The notes: a model not told the origin generated them from the letters alone. 53,354 bases of DNA from Mycobacterium sp. 1423905.2 (GCF_001673155.1 NZ_LZLE01000215.1:1-53354); one strand, 5' to 3'; positions 1 to 11,128 are shown, counted from the stretch's first letter. A program made the numbers and translations.

Positions 1-486
1 GAACGCCGCGGCTCGATGTTGGCGGTCATTGGCGTCATCGTGCTTCCAGACGAAGAAACCACTGAGACCGGCGAATCCGAGGATCAGGAACACCGCAGTC
101 ACTTGGGCGATGATGGACCAGGGAACGTTGCGCGCTGCGCGGCGAACCCGGCCACCCGATGCGGCATCTTCTGATTCGCCGGCTTCGAAGGCTTCCTGAT
201 CCGCGGCGTCTTCGGGATAGTCCTCAGCGTATTCGTCGTAGTAGTCGTCGTACTCGTCGTCGATATCGGCGTCGTCGTAGTAACTCTCGTCGTCGTCGTA
301 CGCGTCAATCTCGTCGGAGGCCTCTTCGGACCCTGCAAGCGCTTCCCGTCGCAACCGAGCCGCCCGCGCTTTGGCGCGCGCGGCCGCAGCCAGCGCTTCG
401 GCCTCGGCGGCTTCCGCCTCGGCTTCTTCGGCCAACGCCATCGCGTCGGCTTTCGATTTCACCGAGTCGTCGTTTATCTCAGTCAT
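1..486 (-). CDS. Mce-associated-type membrane protein, C-terminus cut off by window edge
   Basis: I translated this frame directly; it is open from an ATG at 486 to the window edge (162 codons). The first 60 or so residues are Ala/Glu/Lys/Arg rich and probably coiled coil ([14 protein letters not shown]), followed by a very acidic Asp/Tyr stretch ([18 protein letters not shown]), a basic patch ([10 protein letters not shown]) and one hydrophobic helix ([20 protein letters not shown]). An acidic cytosolic N-terminus with one membrane helix is typical of Mce-associated (Mas) proteins, which support Mce lipid importers from the periplasmic side. The diagnostic extracytoplasmic domain lies outside the window, so the family call is tentative. 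It is divergent from the acyl-CoA dehydrogenase pair. Confidence 0.6.
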   Translation of the reverse strand, partial: MTEINDDSVKSKADAMALAEEAEAEAAEAEALAAAARAKARAARLRREALAGSEEASDEIDAYDDDESYYDDADIDDEYDDYYDEYAEDYPEDAADQEAFEAGESEDAASGGRVRRAARNVPWSIIAQVTAVFLILGFAGLSGFFVWKHDDANDRQHRAAAF

Positions 487-677
487 CGCGCCTTCAGCCC
501 GTCACCATCATTATCGACTGAACTCCGGTATCTCTTACGGTATTGCCCATTGCTAACATCAGAGTCGCCAGCGAACTCCGACGAGGGACCGATCAGGCGG
601 ATGATCAGCCAACCACACTTTGCCCCCGACTTCCTTCGCGGCCGCGAAGGATGGCCACGGGACGTCCGGCCGGCATC

Positions 678-1805
678 ATGACCGCTGTCGACTCTCCCGA
701 AAAGATACTCTTTACCTCCACTACCCAAGCGTTTCTCCACAAAGAAGCGTCGCTGCGTCACGTCCGGGAGCTGCATGCCGCGGGGGTGTCCTTCGACCCG
801 TCGTGGTGGCGCCGGGCGGCAGAGCTCGGCTGGACAGGTTTGCTCGTGCCAGAAGGGCTGGGTGGCGGCAGCGTGTCGGACAATGGCTTGGCCGACTTGG
901 CCATGGTCGCCGAACAGCTTGGCAGGACGGTTGCGCCGGGACCGTTGTACCCGGTGAGCGCCGTGCTTACGGCGTTGGTGGGCTGTGCCGATCGCGAAGC
1001 GCACGGTGCGCTGATCGATGCGCTGATGGCCGGCGAAACGGTGGCATCCTGGGCCGTTTCCGAGCCCGGCCGCGGGTGGGCACCGCTGCAGCCGGAGGTC
1101 ACCGCGACGGTGACCGATACCGGTTATGTCATCGACGGCACCAAGGACTTCGTCGAGGCGGGTGCCCAGAGTGCGGTGCTGTTGGTCGTGGCACGGTGCG
1201 GTGCGGGCGTGCGTCAATTCTTGGTGCCGACCGACGCTCCCGGCGTCTCGGTGGTGCCTCGGCAATCCATCGACTTGGTCAAGCAGTACGCGCGGGTGCA
1301 GTTCGACGGTGTGGTGGTGCCGCAATCGGCGGCGGTCGGCACAGAGAGCGAGACGGTCGCCCTCATCGAGCGGCAGAGCCAGATCGCTCAAGTCCTGCAG
1401 TGCGCCGAAGTGGTCGGGATCTTGCAGACCGTGTTCGACTTCACCGCGCAATGGGCGCTGGACCGGCACTCCTTCGGCCGGCCGTTGGCGTCCTACCAAG
1501 CCCTCAAACACGGGTTCGCCGACATGAAATTGTGGGTTGAGGCGTGCCGCGCCACCACCACCGCGGCGGTCGCCGATATCGCCGCCGGCGCGCCCGACGC
1601 CAGCCTGTCAGCCAGCATCGCCAAGTCCTATACCGGTGAACTGGCGGGTCCCATCGTGCAGCGATGTATTCAGATGCACGGCGGCATCGGTGTCACGTGG
1701 GAACACGACCTACATCTCTACCTCAGGCGAGTCACCCTGTACCGCGCCATGTTCGGGACTCCGGAGGAACACAACGTGCGGGTATATCAGGCGGTGGCCC
1801 GATGA
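678..1805 (+). CDS. Acyl-CoA dehydrogenase (FadE family), first of an overlapping pair
   Basis: 375 residues with the acyl-CoA dehydrogenase layout: helical N-terminal domain (LHKEASLRHVRELHAAG), a middle beta domain and a C-terminal helical domain with LDRHSFGRPLASYQALKH and the near-terminal IQMHGGIGVTWEHDLHLY signature. The family performs FAD-dependent alpha,beta-desaturation of acyl-CoA in the cytosol. ATG 678 gives a normal N-terminus; an in-frame ATG at 651 is possible. The stop overlaps the next start by 4 bases (ATGA), implying coupled translation. Mycobacteria often encode such adjacent short FadE pairs as alpha2beta2 enzymes, for example in sterol side-chain breakdown. Substrate unknown. 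Confidence 0.9.
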   Translation: MTAVDSPEKILFTSTTQAFLHKEASLRHVRELHAAGVSFDPSWWRRAAELGWTGLLVPEGLGGGSVSDNGLADLAMVAEQLGRTVAPGPLYPVSAVLTALVGCADREAHGALIDALMAGETVASWAVSEPGRGWAPLQPEVTATVTDTGYVIDGTKDFVEAGAQSAVLLVVARCGAGVRQFLVPTDAPGVSVVPRQSIDLVKQYARVQFDGVVVPQSAAVGTESETVALIERQSQIAQVLQCAEVVGILQTVFDFTAQWALDRHSFGRPLASYQALKHGFADMKLWVEACRATTTAAVADIAAGAPDASLSASIAKSYTGELAGPIVQRCIQMHGGIGVTWEHDLHLYLRRVTLYRAMFGTPEEHNVRVYQAVAR

Positions 1806-3031
1806 CCGAATCCGTCGCTGAATTCGTCGCTCGCGCGCGCGCATGGTTGGCCGACAATATGCCCGGCATCGACCCGGACGCCCCGCCGGCCGCGCCGCGC
1901 GACGACGAACGCTCCTGGCAGCGCGCCCGCGAACTGCAAAAGCGTCTGTACGAGGGCGGGTTCGCAGGTATCTGTTTTCCCCGCGAATATGGGGGACTGG
2001 GGCTGGACTACGAGTATCAGCGGGCCTTCGACGTCGAGACGATCAACTACGAAATGCCGTTGATCCTCAACACCCCGACCTTCACCATCTGCTGTGCCAC
2101 GCTGCTGGACACCGGCAGCGAAGAACAGAAAAGGCAACACATCGCCGCAGCGTTGCGCGGTGACGAAGTGCTGGTGCAGCTCTTGAGCGAACCCAGCGGA
2201 GGGTCGGATTTAGCGGGCGTCATCAGCCGCGCCGAACGTCGCGGCGATCGCTGGGTGATCAACGGCGCCAAGACATGGAGCACCAGTGCGTTCGCCGCCG
2301 ACTATGGTCTGTGCCTGGCTCGCACCGATTGGGAGGTGCCCAAACACGACGGGCTGACGATGTTCCTGGTGCCCATCAACCATCCCGGGATCACGTTGCG
2401 CCGTATCAGACAAGTCAACGGTTCCAGCGAGTTCTGCGAGGAATTCCTCGACGAGGTGGACGTCGGTGACGACGCCGTGGTCGGTGAGGTGAACAACGGG
2501 TGGGCGGTGGCCTCGCGGCAGCTGTATCACGAACGGCGCGCGGTCGGTCAAGGGTCGGAGTTCGCCAGCGGTTCTGGCAGCGAGGGCGGCCACACCATCC
2601 CCGTCGACTACGCCGATCTTGCGCTAAAGACCGGTCAGGCGGATAGCGCCCGAGTCAAAGAGATGGCGGGCCGGGCGCTGGTGCACCGTGCGGTCGCCGA
2701 GCAGTTGATCGACCACGTGTCGCGCAGCGTTCGCGACGGCGCACTGCCACCGGCCGCCGGAACGCTCATCCGGCTGTTTCACGCCGAGACCGTGATGCTC
2801 GAGGTCGACACCGCTCTGGCCATCGCCGGACCGGCCGGCGTCGTGGGTGACTACGGCGAGGGCTTGCAGACCGGCTTCCGCTATCTGTCTCGACAGTCGG
2901 TGGCGATCGGCGGCGGCACAACGGAGATGGCCCGCAACGTAATTGGCGAGCGGGTATTGAACTTCCCCAGGGAATACGCCGCCGATCGCGGGGTGCCGTT
3001 CAACCAGGTGCGGCACGGCCAGAGACGTTAG
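1802..3031 (+). CDS. Acyl-CoA dehydrogenase (FadE family), second of the pair
   Basis: 409 residues, a second acyl-CoA dehydrogenase of the larger-subunit type: N-terminal GICFPREYGGLGLDYEYQ, flavin-region LLSEPSGGSDLAGVISRAER, NGAKTWSTSAFAADYGL and LVPINHPGITLRRIRQ, and the C-terminal signature GGGTTEMARNVIGERVL. The start ATG overlaps the upstream stop by 4 bases, so the two chains are probably made together and form one heteromeric enzyme (inference from known FadE pairs). It converges on the leftward sensor gene with only 3 bases between the two stops. Confidence 0.92.
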   Translation: MTESVAEFVARARAWLADNMPGIDPDAPPAAPRDDERSWQRARELQKRLYEGGFAGICFPREYGGLGLDYEYQRAFDVETINYEMPLILNTPTFTICCATLLDTGSEEQKRQHIAAALRGDEVLVQLLSEPSGGSDLAGVISRAERRGDRWVINGAKTWSTSAFAADYGLCLARTDWEVPKHDGLTMFLVPINHPGITLRRIRQVNGSSEFCEEFLDEVDVGDDAVVGEVNNGWAVASRQLYHERRAVGQGSEFASGSGSEGGHTIPVDYADLALKTGQADSARVKEMAGRALVHRAVAEQLIDHVSRSVRDGALPPAAGTLIRLFHAETVMLEVDTALAIAGPAGVVGDYGEGLQTGFRYLSRQSVAIGGGTTEMARNVIGERVLNFPREYAADRGVPFNQVRHGQRR

Positions 3032-3034
3032 TCG

Positions 3035-5086
<2,052 letters not shown>

Positions 5087-5142
5087 TTAGCGTGCCCCAC
5101 GGGACTGCGTTTAGAAAAGAGCGCGTCTTACCCGGGTGCGAG

Positions 5143-5568
5143 TTAAGCCGCTGAGAGCGCCGACTCGGTGGTGGAATGAACGGGCAGGATGTCGTCGAGC
5201 GCACATGCTTCGATGATCCGGGTGACGCCGGGGTTCCGGCTGACCAGTCGCAACTGGATGCCGCGCTGCTGGCACCGTTCGGCCTCGTCGGCCAGGGCGG
5301 CCAGCGCGCAGCACCCCATGAAGTCGACACCATTGACGTCAATGACCAAGGGTCCGGGCGCACTCGCGACCGCGGCGGTCTCGGTAAGCAGGCTCTGCCA
5401 AATGATTTCGTTAGCAGCGTCGATCTCGCCGTCCGCGCGAATGACCACTGCCGACCCGCTGCGTTCGGTCCTTGCCCGCAGGGCGCCGCGAGGTTCGTCG
5501 AGTTCCGATGTGAGCTGGCTGCTCAACGAGAGCGAGGCGGCAAAGGCTTCTGCTGGACCAAGGTTCAT
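5143..5568 (-). CDS. rsfA: Anti-anti-sigma factor RsfA (STAS domain)
   Basis: 141 residues. A short tail precedes one STAS domain (VVIRADGEIDAANE ... VIDVNGVDFMGCCALAALADEAERC). The position of the usual phospho-Ser is occupied by the Cys-containing DFMGCCA motif, as in M. tuberculosis RsfA (Rv1365c), which is reported to be redox-regulated through cysteines rather than by phosphorylation. The further Cys of IIEACALDD and the ending LPVHSTTESALS are also kept. Its family role is to bind the anti-sigma factor UsfX/RsbW and release SigF. ATG 5568 gives the family-length protein; an upstream in-frame ATG at 5670 would add 34 unrelated residues. The adjacency to the Rv1364c-like gene matches M. 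tuberculosis. Confidence 0.92.
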   Translation of the reverse strand: MNLGPAEAFAASLSLSSQLTSELDEPRGALRARTERSGSAVVIRADGEIDAANEIIWQSLLTETAAVASAPGPLVIDVNGVDFMGCCALAALADEAERCQQRGIQLRLVSRNPGVTRIIEACALDDILPVHSTTESALSAA

Positions 5569-5716
5569 GGTGCAACCCCCAACTGACTGCGGTGGAGATC
5601 CATGGATGGTTGATCTCAGCGCGCCGGTAGACAAATCGTCGCCCTCTGTATAGCAGATCAAGGTCGGCAATTATGGGAAATCTACAAATCGGCGCGACGT
5701 TTCCAAGAGCCGCGAA

Positions 5717-6613
5717 TCAGTCTCTGATGCGGGTGAAGACCTGGTCGTAGGGGCCGCCCTTGCACACGCTGCCCGAAGCGTCCTCCATCCCGTGGCCAGA
5801 CAGTGACGTTATGGGATCCTGCGCGGGTTTGGGTAGGGGGAACACGCCGGTCATGCGAACGTGGCTGGTTCCACCGGCTGGACACGGGACGTCTTCTTCG
5901 GAATTTTCGGTCCATGCGCCGTTGGAGAATATGAACAATTGATGGTCGGTGAAATCGGTGAGGACGAAACGGCTTAAGCAGCGGTCGCCGGCCCGCAGGC
6001 AGAACGTGTCCACGCTGAAGTCTTGGTCGCCGAGCTTTGGCTGGCCGGCCGCCGTGGTGACTCTTGATCGATAGAACCCTCGTAGGGCCAGGGCCGGGGA
6101 AGCGACCCGAGCCGGCAGGCTGGCCGGGTCAGGAACGCTCGCAATGTCAGCGTCACCGGTGCGGGTGAACGTCACACTGCGTTTGCTGTAGCACTCGACG
6201 GAATCATAGATCCACTCGCCGGCCAGGCTGCCGTCGGGGCGAGGAAGCAAGTAAACCCAATGCCATTCCTCGATTTCGCGGCCGTTGCATTTCTCGGTGT
6301 CCAAAGCGACCGCGATCCAGCGACCGCTGATGTCGTCGAAGATCAAATTGGTTGAGTGAGCATAAGTCCCGGTACTTCGTGCCGCGGAAGCCACACACCC
6401 TCTCGGGCCGCACATCGACCGCAGCTTCCACGTCTCTTTTCCGGCCGGCTCGGTGCCAGGTTGCTGCCTGCCCGAGATGTCGATGCTGGGCCCGAAGGCG
6501 GCGGTATAGGTGCCGGTGATGGGACCGGTGTTTGCCAGCGTGGCGGCCGTACGGTTGGTCGGTTCGGTCTTGTTCAACGCGAACGCCGCGACCAGACCGG
6601 CCACCAAGATCAC
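5717..6613 (-). CDS. Single-pass membrane protein with Cys-rich extracytoplasmic domain; N-terminus uncertain, possibly truncated
   Basis: 298 residues from the only usable start (GTG 6613), which falls inside the membrane helix (ILVAGLVAAFALN). The same frame is open upstream to the amidohydrolase stop at 6767-6769; that 50-codon stretch reads as a Pro-rich linker, then NPKRRR and the first half of the helix, but has no ATG or GTG. The outer domain of ~260 residues has several Cys (CGPRGC, EKCNG, DSVEC, FCLRAGDRC, VPCPAG, SVCKGG), probably disulfides. A Pro-rich linker, helix and such an outer domain resemble the sensor half of mycobacterial receptor Ser/Thr kinases, but no kinase domain is present. 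Function unknown. Confidence 0.6.
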   Translation of the reverse strand: MILVAGLVAAFALNKTEPTNRTAATLANTGPITGTYTAAFGPSIDISGRQQPGTEPAGKETWKLRSMCGPRGCVASAARSTGTYAHSTNLIFDDISGRWIAVALDTEKCNGREIEEWHWVYLLPRPDGSLAGEWIYDSVECYSKRSVTFTRTGDADIASVPDPASLPARVASPALALRGFYRSRVTTAAGQPKLGDQDFSVDTFCLRAGDRCLSRFVLTDFTDHQLFIFSNGAWTENSEEDVPCPAGGTSHVRMTGVFPLPKPAQDPITSLSGHGMEDASGSVCKGGPYDQVFTRIRD

Positions 6614-6766
6614 CGCTGCGATGCTGCTGGCCAGAATGACGCGGCGGCGCTTGGGATTTCGACCCGTTGCCGTATGTGGTGGAGGGCCAGCGGCAGGCGG
6701 TTGAGCCGGGCCGCGCGGTACGGGAGGTGATGGGTCCGGACCGGTCGGCGGGCCGTCCGAGTCGGT

Positions 6767-7975
6767 TCAGGCAGATACCGGCTTCTTCGACGCGGGTGCC
6801 TCGACTTTCATGAGCTTCATCAGGTTGCCGCCCATGATCTTTGCGACGTCCTCCTGCTCGAAGTCGGAGAGCTCGTCGACGAAGGAGATCGGGTCCTTTA
6901 GGCCCTCGGGGTGCGGCCAGTCGGAGCCGAAGACGACGCGATCGGTGCCGACCATCTTGACGATGTCGGTGAATTGGTCTTCCCAGAATGGGCTGACGTA
7001 GATGCACCGTTTGAACGTCTCGATGGGGTCTTCGCTGAACGCCTGCGGCATCTTCTTATAGACGCCCTTGAGTCCCTTGAACAGATGCGGCACCCAGTCG
7101 GCGCCGTTCTCGATCGACAGGATCCGCAGATCGGGGTTGCGCGACAGTGCCCCGTGGCAGATCAACGCGCCGAAGGCGTCTTCGATGGGCCGGTGGCCCA
7201 TCGCCAGGCTGCGGAACGCCGTCGGCTTGAACGGGAGAAATTCGTCACCGGGTTCCCACACGTTGATCAGCTCGGAGTAGCCGCTGTCGGAGGCGTGCAT
7301 CGACACCGGTATTTCGGCGCGAACGCAGGCCTGCCAGAACGGATCGAATTCCTCGAGACCGAACGACCTGCTGCCGCGGTAACCGGGTACTGGGGCCGGG
7401 CGCACCAGCACCGTGCGGGCGCCGCGCTCCAGGCACCATTCGAGTTCTTCGAGAGCGCGCTCGACGATCGGCAAGGTGATCACCGGCGTGGCGAAGATGC
7501 GCCCTTCGTAGTTGAACGACCATTGCTCATGCATCCACTCGTTGAGCGCGTGGATGACGTCATGCGTCATCTCCGGGTCGTCTTTCATGCGCTCCTCGAC
7601 CAGGCTGGCCAGCGTGGGGAACATCAACGCGTAGTCGATGCCGAGTTCGTCCATCACCTCGAGGCGGGCGGCCGGTTCACGGAAGGCGGGGATGGCTTTC
7701 ATCGGCTCGCCCAATATTTCGCGGTAGCTTTTACCCTGCGAACCGTGGCGGAAGTAGTCCTCTTGAGCACCGGGGCGGGCCACCACTTCGAACGTCGGGT
7801 TGGGGATGTATTCGCTGATGTGGCCGCGCACGACGATCTTGGTGCGACCGCGCACCTGTACGTAGTCGATCACGTTCTTGCGCTTGTCCGGCAGGAACTT
7901 GGTCAGCGCTTCCTGCGGTTCGTACATGTGGTTGTCGGCGTCAAATACGGGAAACGGAAGCTCGCGAGACGGCAT
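6767..7975 (-). CDS. Amidohydrolase-2 family metal-dependent hydrolase
   Basis: 402 residues, a TIM-barrel amidohydrolase_2 protein: N-terminal FDADNHMYEP (DxDxH variant of the metal motif), central PVSMHASDSGYSE with a metal-ligand His, LSIENGADWVPHLF, and the terminal DRVVFGSDWPHPEGL with the catalytic Asp. Mycobacteria have many such cytosolic paralogs with unknown substrates; relatives include decarboxylases and hydrolases of aromatic or lipid-derived compounds. ATG 7975 is preceded by AAGGAG at good spacing. It lies downstream of the TetR-thioesterase gene on the same strand, so that regulator may act on it (inference from position). Confidence 0.88.
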   Translation of the reverse strand: MPSRELPFPVFDADNHMYEPQEALTKFLPDKRKNVIDYVQVRGRTKIVVRGHISEYIPNPTFEVVARPGAQEDYFRHGSQGKSYREILGEPMKAIPAFREPAARLEVMDELGIDYALMFPTLASLVEERMKDDPEMTHDVIHALNEWMHEQWSFNYEGRIFATPVITLPIVERALEELEWCLERGARTVLVRPAPVPGYRGSRSFGLEEFDPFWQACVRAEIPVSMHASDSGYSELINVWEPGDEFLPFKPTAFRSLAMGHRPIEDAFGALICHGALSRNPDLRILSIENGADWVPHLFKGLKGVYKKMPQAFSEDPIETFKRCIYVSPFWEDQFTDIVKMVGTDRVVFGSDWPHPEGLKDPISFVDELSDFEQEDVAKIMGGNLMKLMKVEAPASKKPVSA

Positions 7976-8059
7976 GGCGATCTCCTTGCAAAGTCTGGAT
8001 TCTCGATAGGCGGTAATGACATTACCACTTCGCGGGAGGCGGGTGTACTGCCCGACCGG

Positions 8060-9091
8060 TCACGCCTTGGGCCAGTCGGGAAGTTGCGGAGTGGGCCCGT
8101 TGATCACCGCGAAGTTCACCGTGGCAGTTGCGAGCAACTCCTTGTCCGCGTCACCGTAGATGTCGACTTGCATGACCATCGCGCGTCGACCGGAACGCAG
8201 CATCCGGGGCACCGCGAACGCCGAACCCTGCCGAATTGGCCGCAGGTAGCGAACGAAGAGGTCGGCCGTCGTCATGGTGGTGCCCGGCTGCAGGTGCTCG
8301 AGCCCGAACTGCCCACCCGCCACATCGACGAGCGTGGCGATCAGGCCACCTTGCAAGGCGCCGGAAGTGTTGACCACTTGCGGACTGACCGGCAGTGTCA
8401 TCGCGAACTCGCCGTCGCGGGTGCCCGGGCGCAAGCCGATCTGCGCGAACAGTTCGGCCAGCGAAGGCGCGTCGATCACTTCGTCGCTGTCTTGGATGCC
8501 GAGGGCCCGGCTGCAGAAGTCGTACAGTTGTCCGGCGTCGATCGGTGTGCCGTTCAATTCGCTTCCGAGCCAATGCAATCGCTGTGCCCCGACGATGGTT
8601 TGCATGACAATCGCGGCGGCCGCACCGACATCGAGCCCCGGCCGGAAGACTCCTTCGGTGATGCCCTGTCCCACGATGTCGCGAATCAACTGGTGCAGGG
8701 GTGAGAGCACCCTGGCGTACTCGCGCGGCCGGGTCTCGGCGAGATGTTGGTTGTAGAGGCTCAAGGCCCGATTGAGGCTGTCCTGGGTACTGGATTCGGG
8801 CTGTTGACTGACGCGGTCGATGACGAGTTTGAGGGCGGCAGTGCTGTCGAGCCCGTGCGTCTCGGCCCGCCACATCTGAGCCGAATGCGCGATGGTCCGG
8901 TCGAAAAGCGCCAGCAGCAGCTCGTCCTTGCTGGTGAAATGCTGATAGAATGCGCGCAGCGACGTCTTGGAGCGCGCGACGACTTCCTGCACCGTGAAAT
9001 CAGTGCGCCCGGTCTCGCCAAGGATCTCCACCGCCGTCTTGATGAAACGGTCAGCACGGGTGATTTCTGGTTCGTCGCTCGAGACGGCCAT
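8060..9091 (-). CDS. TetR regulator fused to a PaaI/hotdog thioesterase-like domain
   Basis: 343 residues. Residues ~10-60 form the TetR DNA-binding domain (FTVQEVVARSKTSLRAFYQHFTSKDELLLALFD); ~70-200 form the ligand/dimer helices. Residues ~220-340 are a hotdog fold of PaaI/4HBT type (VVNTSGALQGGLIATLVDVAGG and ATATVNFAVING). In active PaaI enzymes the HGG motif supplies catalysis; here it reads QGG, so this part may sense an acyl-CoA instead of cleaving it (inference). ATG 9091 follows GAGGAG, the best RBS in this frame; the frame is open further upstream to 9265 but without family similarity. Likely represses or activates the amidohydrolase downstream or itself. Confidence 0.88.
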   Translation of the reverse strand: MAVSSDEPEITRADRFIKTAVEILGETGRTDFTVQEVVARSKTSLRAFYQHFTSKDELLLALFDRTIAHSAQMWRAETHGLDSTAALKLVIDRVSQQPESSTQDSLNRALSLYNQHLAETRPREYARVLSPLHQLIRDIVGQGITEGVFRPGLDVGAAAAIVMQTIVGAQRLHWLGSELNGTPIDAGQLYDFCSRALGIQDSDEVIDAPSLAELFAQIGLRPGTRDGEFAMTLPVSPQVVNTSGALQGGLIATLVDVAGGQFGLEHLQPGTTMTTADLFVRYLRPIRQGSAFAVPRMLRSGRRAMVMQVDIYGDADKELLATATVNFAVINGPTPQLPDWPKA

Positions 9092-9165
9092 CGCGGTTTC
9101 TCCTCTTCTGGTGCGCCGCGACAGCGCCCCGAGAACGAGATTACCGCCGTCCGTGTTCCCGCCGC

Positions 9166-9723
9166 CTAGCCATGCTGGAAGCCTGTTCCGGCGCGGTCGA
9201 GCGGATCCGGTGCCAGTCCGAGAAACGTGGCTCGCAGCCGGTCCCACAGCTCCAGCTGCTCCCACGCGGGCTGCTCGCGCAGTTGCTGCACATTGGTCAG
9301 GAACGGGTTGGGCAGCAAGATGGTCATCATCTGTTCGCCGCGGCCGTTGTGTAGCCGTGCACCCCAGGAAGTCGGATGACCGTCTCCACCGAACCGGCGG
9401 TACAGCTCGGCGCTAGCGCACCTGCGGATCCGGCCGAGAACGGGTCCGCTTTCCCGATGCTCGCCGATGCACAGGTGGAAATGCCAGCGGCCGAAGTCTA
9501 CGGTGGCGTATCCGTCGTAGGTGGAGATGCGCTTCGGCGGGTTGGGCGCCGCGACCTCCCAGGCGGCGCCCTCGATGAGGACGCCGAACCAAATTTCATC
9601 CCAGTATTCGGCGAAGCACATATGGATCAGGTCGAGCAAGCTGCGTTCGTCGACGGGTAGCGGCCAACGATGTTCTTGCCCACCGTCTTCGGTCGCGATC
9701 AGGTCAGGGCTGGGGTCGGTCAT
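9166..9723 (-). CDS. Conserved hypothetical protein
   Basis: 185 residues, soluble, without signal peptide or membrane helix. Rich in Trp and His (RWHFHLCIGEH, EYWDEIWFGVL, SWGARLHNGRGEQMMTILLPNP). The C-terminal half has conserved-looking charged and aromatic positions (WEQLELWDRLRATFLGL). I do not recognise a named domain with confidence. It sits 74 bases upstream of the TetR gene on the same strand and is divergent from the membrane-protein genes that begin at 9.8 kb. Confidence 0.75.
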   Translation of the reverse strand: MTDPSPDLIATEDGGQEHRWPLPVDERSLLDLIHMCFAEYWDEIWFGVLIEGAAWEVAAPNPPKRISTYDGYATVDFGRWHFHLCIGEHRESGPVLGRIRRCASAELYRRFGGDGHPTSWGARLHNGRGEQMMTILLPNPFLTNVQQLREQPAWEQLELWDRLRATFLGLAPDPLDRAGTGFQHG

Positions 9724-9827
9724 GCTGCGAGCCTATGTCGTTTGACTGAGGACTCTGTGCGTTCGATCTTGGCGCCGATATGCGCGGCGGGCATACGCCA
9801 GGCCGGCGGTTCGATAGGGTCAATTCG

Positions 9828-10625
9828 GTGAGATCCGAAGCCGCCGGTGATCGTCACTTGATCGAAGAGGCTGTGACCGCACTGCTCGCCGAGGTGCCAT
9901 CGAATTGGCAGCGGCTGCATGTGGAGTTCGAGCCGGGGGTATCGAGAGTCGCAGCTTCGGTAAAGGCAGCCGAGGGCGAATTGACGCCGTTATCGTCGCC
10001 GGCGGGTGTGGTGGAGGCGCTCGGCGAGTACCACCGCCGGGCGGTAACCAACGGGGCGCAGTGGTGTCGGCTGGTAATTGACTGCAACGCCGACGGAACA
10101 CTGTCGGCACGCACCGAGCCTGCTTTCGCGCAGCCGCATCGCCGGTGGCCGCAGTTTGTGTTGGCGGCCGTCACGGTCGGCTGTTTGGCCGCTGCCGCAA
10201 CGATATTCGCGGTGGATTGGCGGTGGTCGGACCCGCCGCGGCTCACCGCAGTGGCAGCTCCGGCTCCGGCGAAAGCGCAGAGTGCTTACGACGTGGTCGA
10301 GCAATGGTATCGGGCGGAGGACGCCGGTGACGCCGCGCGGATGCGAGAGCTAGCTTGCGCTCACCCCAGCCAGTCACTTATCGATTGGATCAACACGATT
10401 GCCTACTACGGGCAGGACCAGGGTTTGGTTTTTCCAGATGCGTTGACGCAGTACCGCGACGACGGCTCGACCATATGGTTGAAGGTGGCGGTGCGAATTC
10501 GCCCGATCGATGAACATATGAAGCAAGAAGTCGAACAAGCCCAGGGCCGAGGCGGGTTCTTCTTCGAGACCATGACGTTAGCCAACGAAGACGATCGTCT
10601 GAAGGTGTGTGATGGCCAACGCTGA
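9828..10625 (+). CDS. Single-pass membrane protein: immunity-like N-terminal domain plus NTF2-like outer domain
   Basis: 265 residues from GTG 9828 (an in-frame ATG at 9780 is the alternative). Residues ~10-95 form a soluble domain (LLAEVPSNWQRLHVEF ... AQWCRLVIDCNADGTLSA) whose pattern matches the middle of the two-domain immunity protein at 15684-17207 (GPPGWHQFEAVF ... GPWWRLMLTVTDQGHLRA). A membrane helix follows at ~109-129, and an outer domain (YDVVEQWYRAEDAGDAARMRELACAHP) of the NTF2/Mce-associated style. The next gene overlaps its last 14 bases. With the following two genes it probably forms a rightward membrane-protein operon flanking the toxin island. Function unknown; a role in sensing or neutralising toxin is only an inference. 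Confidence 0.75.
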   Translation: MRSEAAGDRHLIEEAVTALLAEVPSNWQRLHVEFEPGVSRVAASVKAAEGELTPLSSPAGVVEALGEYHRRAVTNGAQWCRLVIDCNADGTLSARTEPAFAQPHRRWPQFVLAAVTVGCLAAAATIFAVDWRWSDPPRLTAVAAPAPAKAQSAYDVVEQWYRAEDAGDAARMRELACAHPSQSLIDWINTIAYYGQDQGLVFPDALTQYRDDGSTIWLKVAVRIRPIDEHMKQEVEQAQGRGGFFFETMTLANEDDRLKVCDGQR

Positions 10626-11088
10626 CGGTCGCGCTCGTCGTCGAATCTCGCTGCCACTGTCGGCTTTAGCGGCATGCCTTTCGATTGCGGCGTTGGTGGT
10701 GGCGGTGCTCGGCCGAGACCGCGGAGACGGACCGAGCTTTCGGCCCATGGCGGTCACCGACTCCATGACCGATGCGCAGGCGTACGAAGCCGCCAATACG
10801 ACGGTGCGAGCATGGGTTCGCGAACGCAACGCCCGGCATTTGGCGAACCTCGAGGCACTGACGTGTCCGGACAACGTGGGCACGGTGACCGCCGAAGTGA
10901 ACGCCGTCAAGAACCATGAGCCAGTCGGGAAGGACATGCACGTCGTCTCCACCGGCGCGTTCGACCGCCATGACTCGCTGTGGACTTTGAACACGCACTT
11001 TATCAATGACGTGGGTGTGCAGTTCGTACTGGGAGTGCGGCACGGTGAGTTGCTGGTCTGTCGGATCGCTGCGGCACCGGTGCCCTGA
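10612..11088 (+). CDS. Small single-pass membrane protein with NTF2-like outer domain
   Basis: 158 residues. A short basic N-terminus (RARRRIS) leads into one membrane helix (LPLSALAACLSIAALVVAVLG), then an extracytoplasmic domain with the ARNAxHLxxLxxLTCP-like pattern (RERNARHLANLEALTCPDN) common in mycobacterial secreted or anchored NTF2-fold proteins. ATG 10612 lies within the end of the upstream gene, so translation is probably coupled. Same topology as its upstream neighbour but without the cytosolic domain. No specific function is recognised. Confidence 0.75.
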   Translation: MANADGRARRRISLPLSALAACLSIAALVVAVLGRDRGDGPSFRPMAVTDSMTDAQAYEAANTTVRAWVRERNARHLANLEALTCPDNVGTVTAEVNAVKNHEPVGKDMHVVSTGAFDRHDSLWTLNTHFINDVGVQFVLGVRHGELLVCRIAAAPVP

Positions 11089-11128
11089 CTAACGTGGTGA
11101 AAGTGCTAGCGCAGTTGGGTGGAAGGTG

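Noticed and set aside
6911..8704. 597-codon rightward frame over the amidohydrolase and TetR genes
   Set aside because: Antisense shadow of two well-defined genes; product has His/Arg/Asp-rich composition and no domain.
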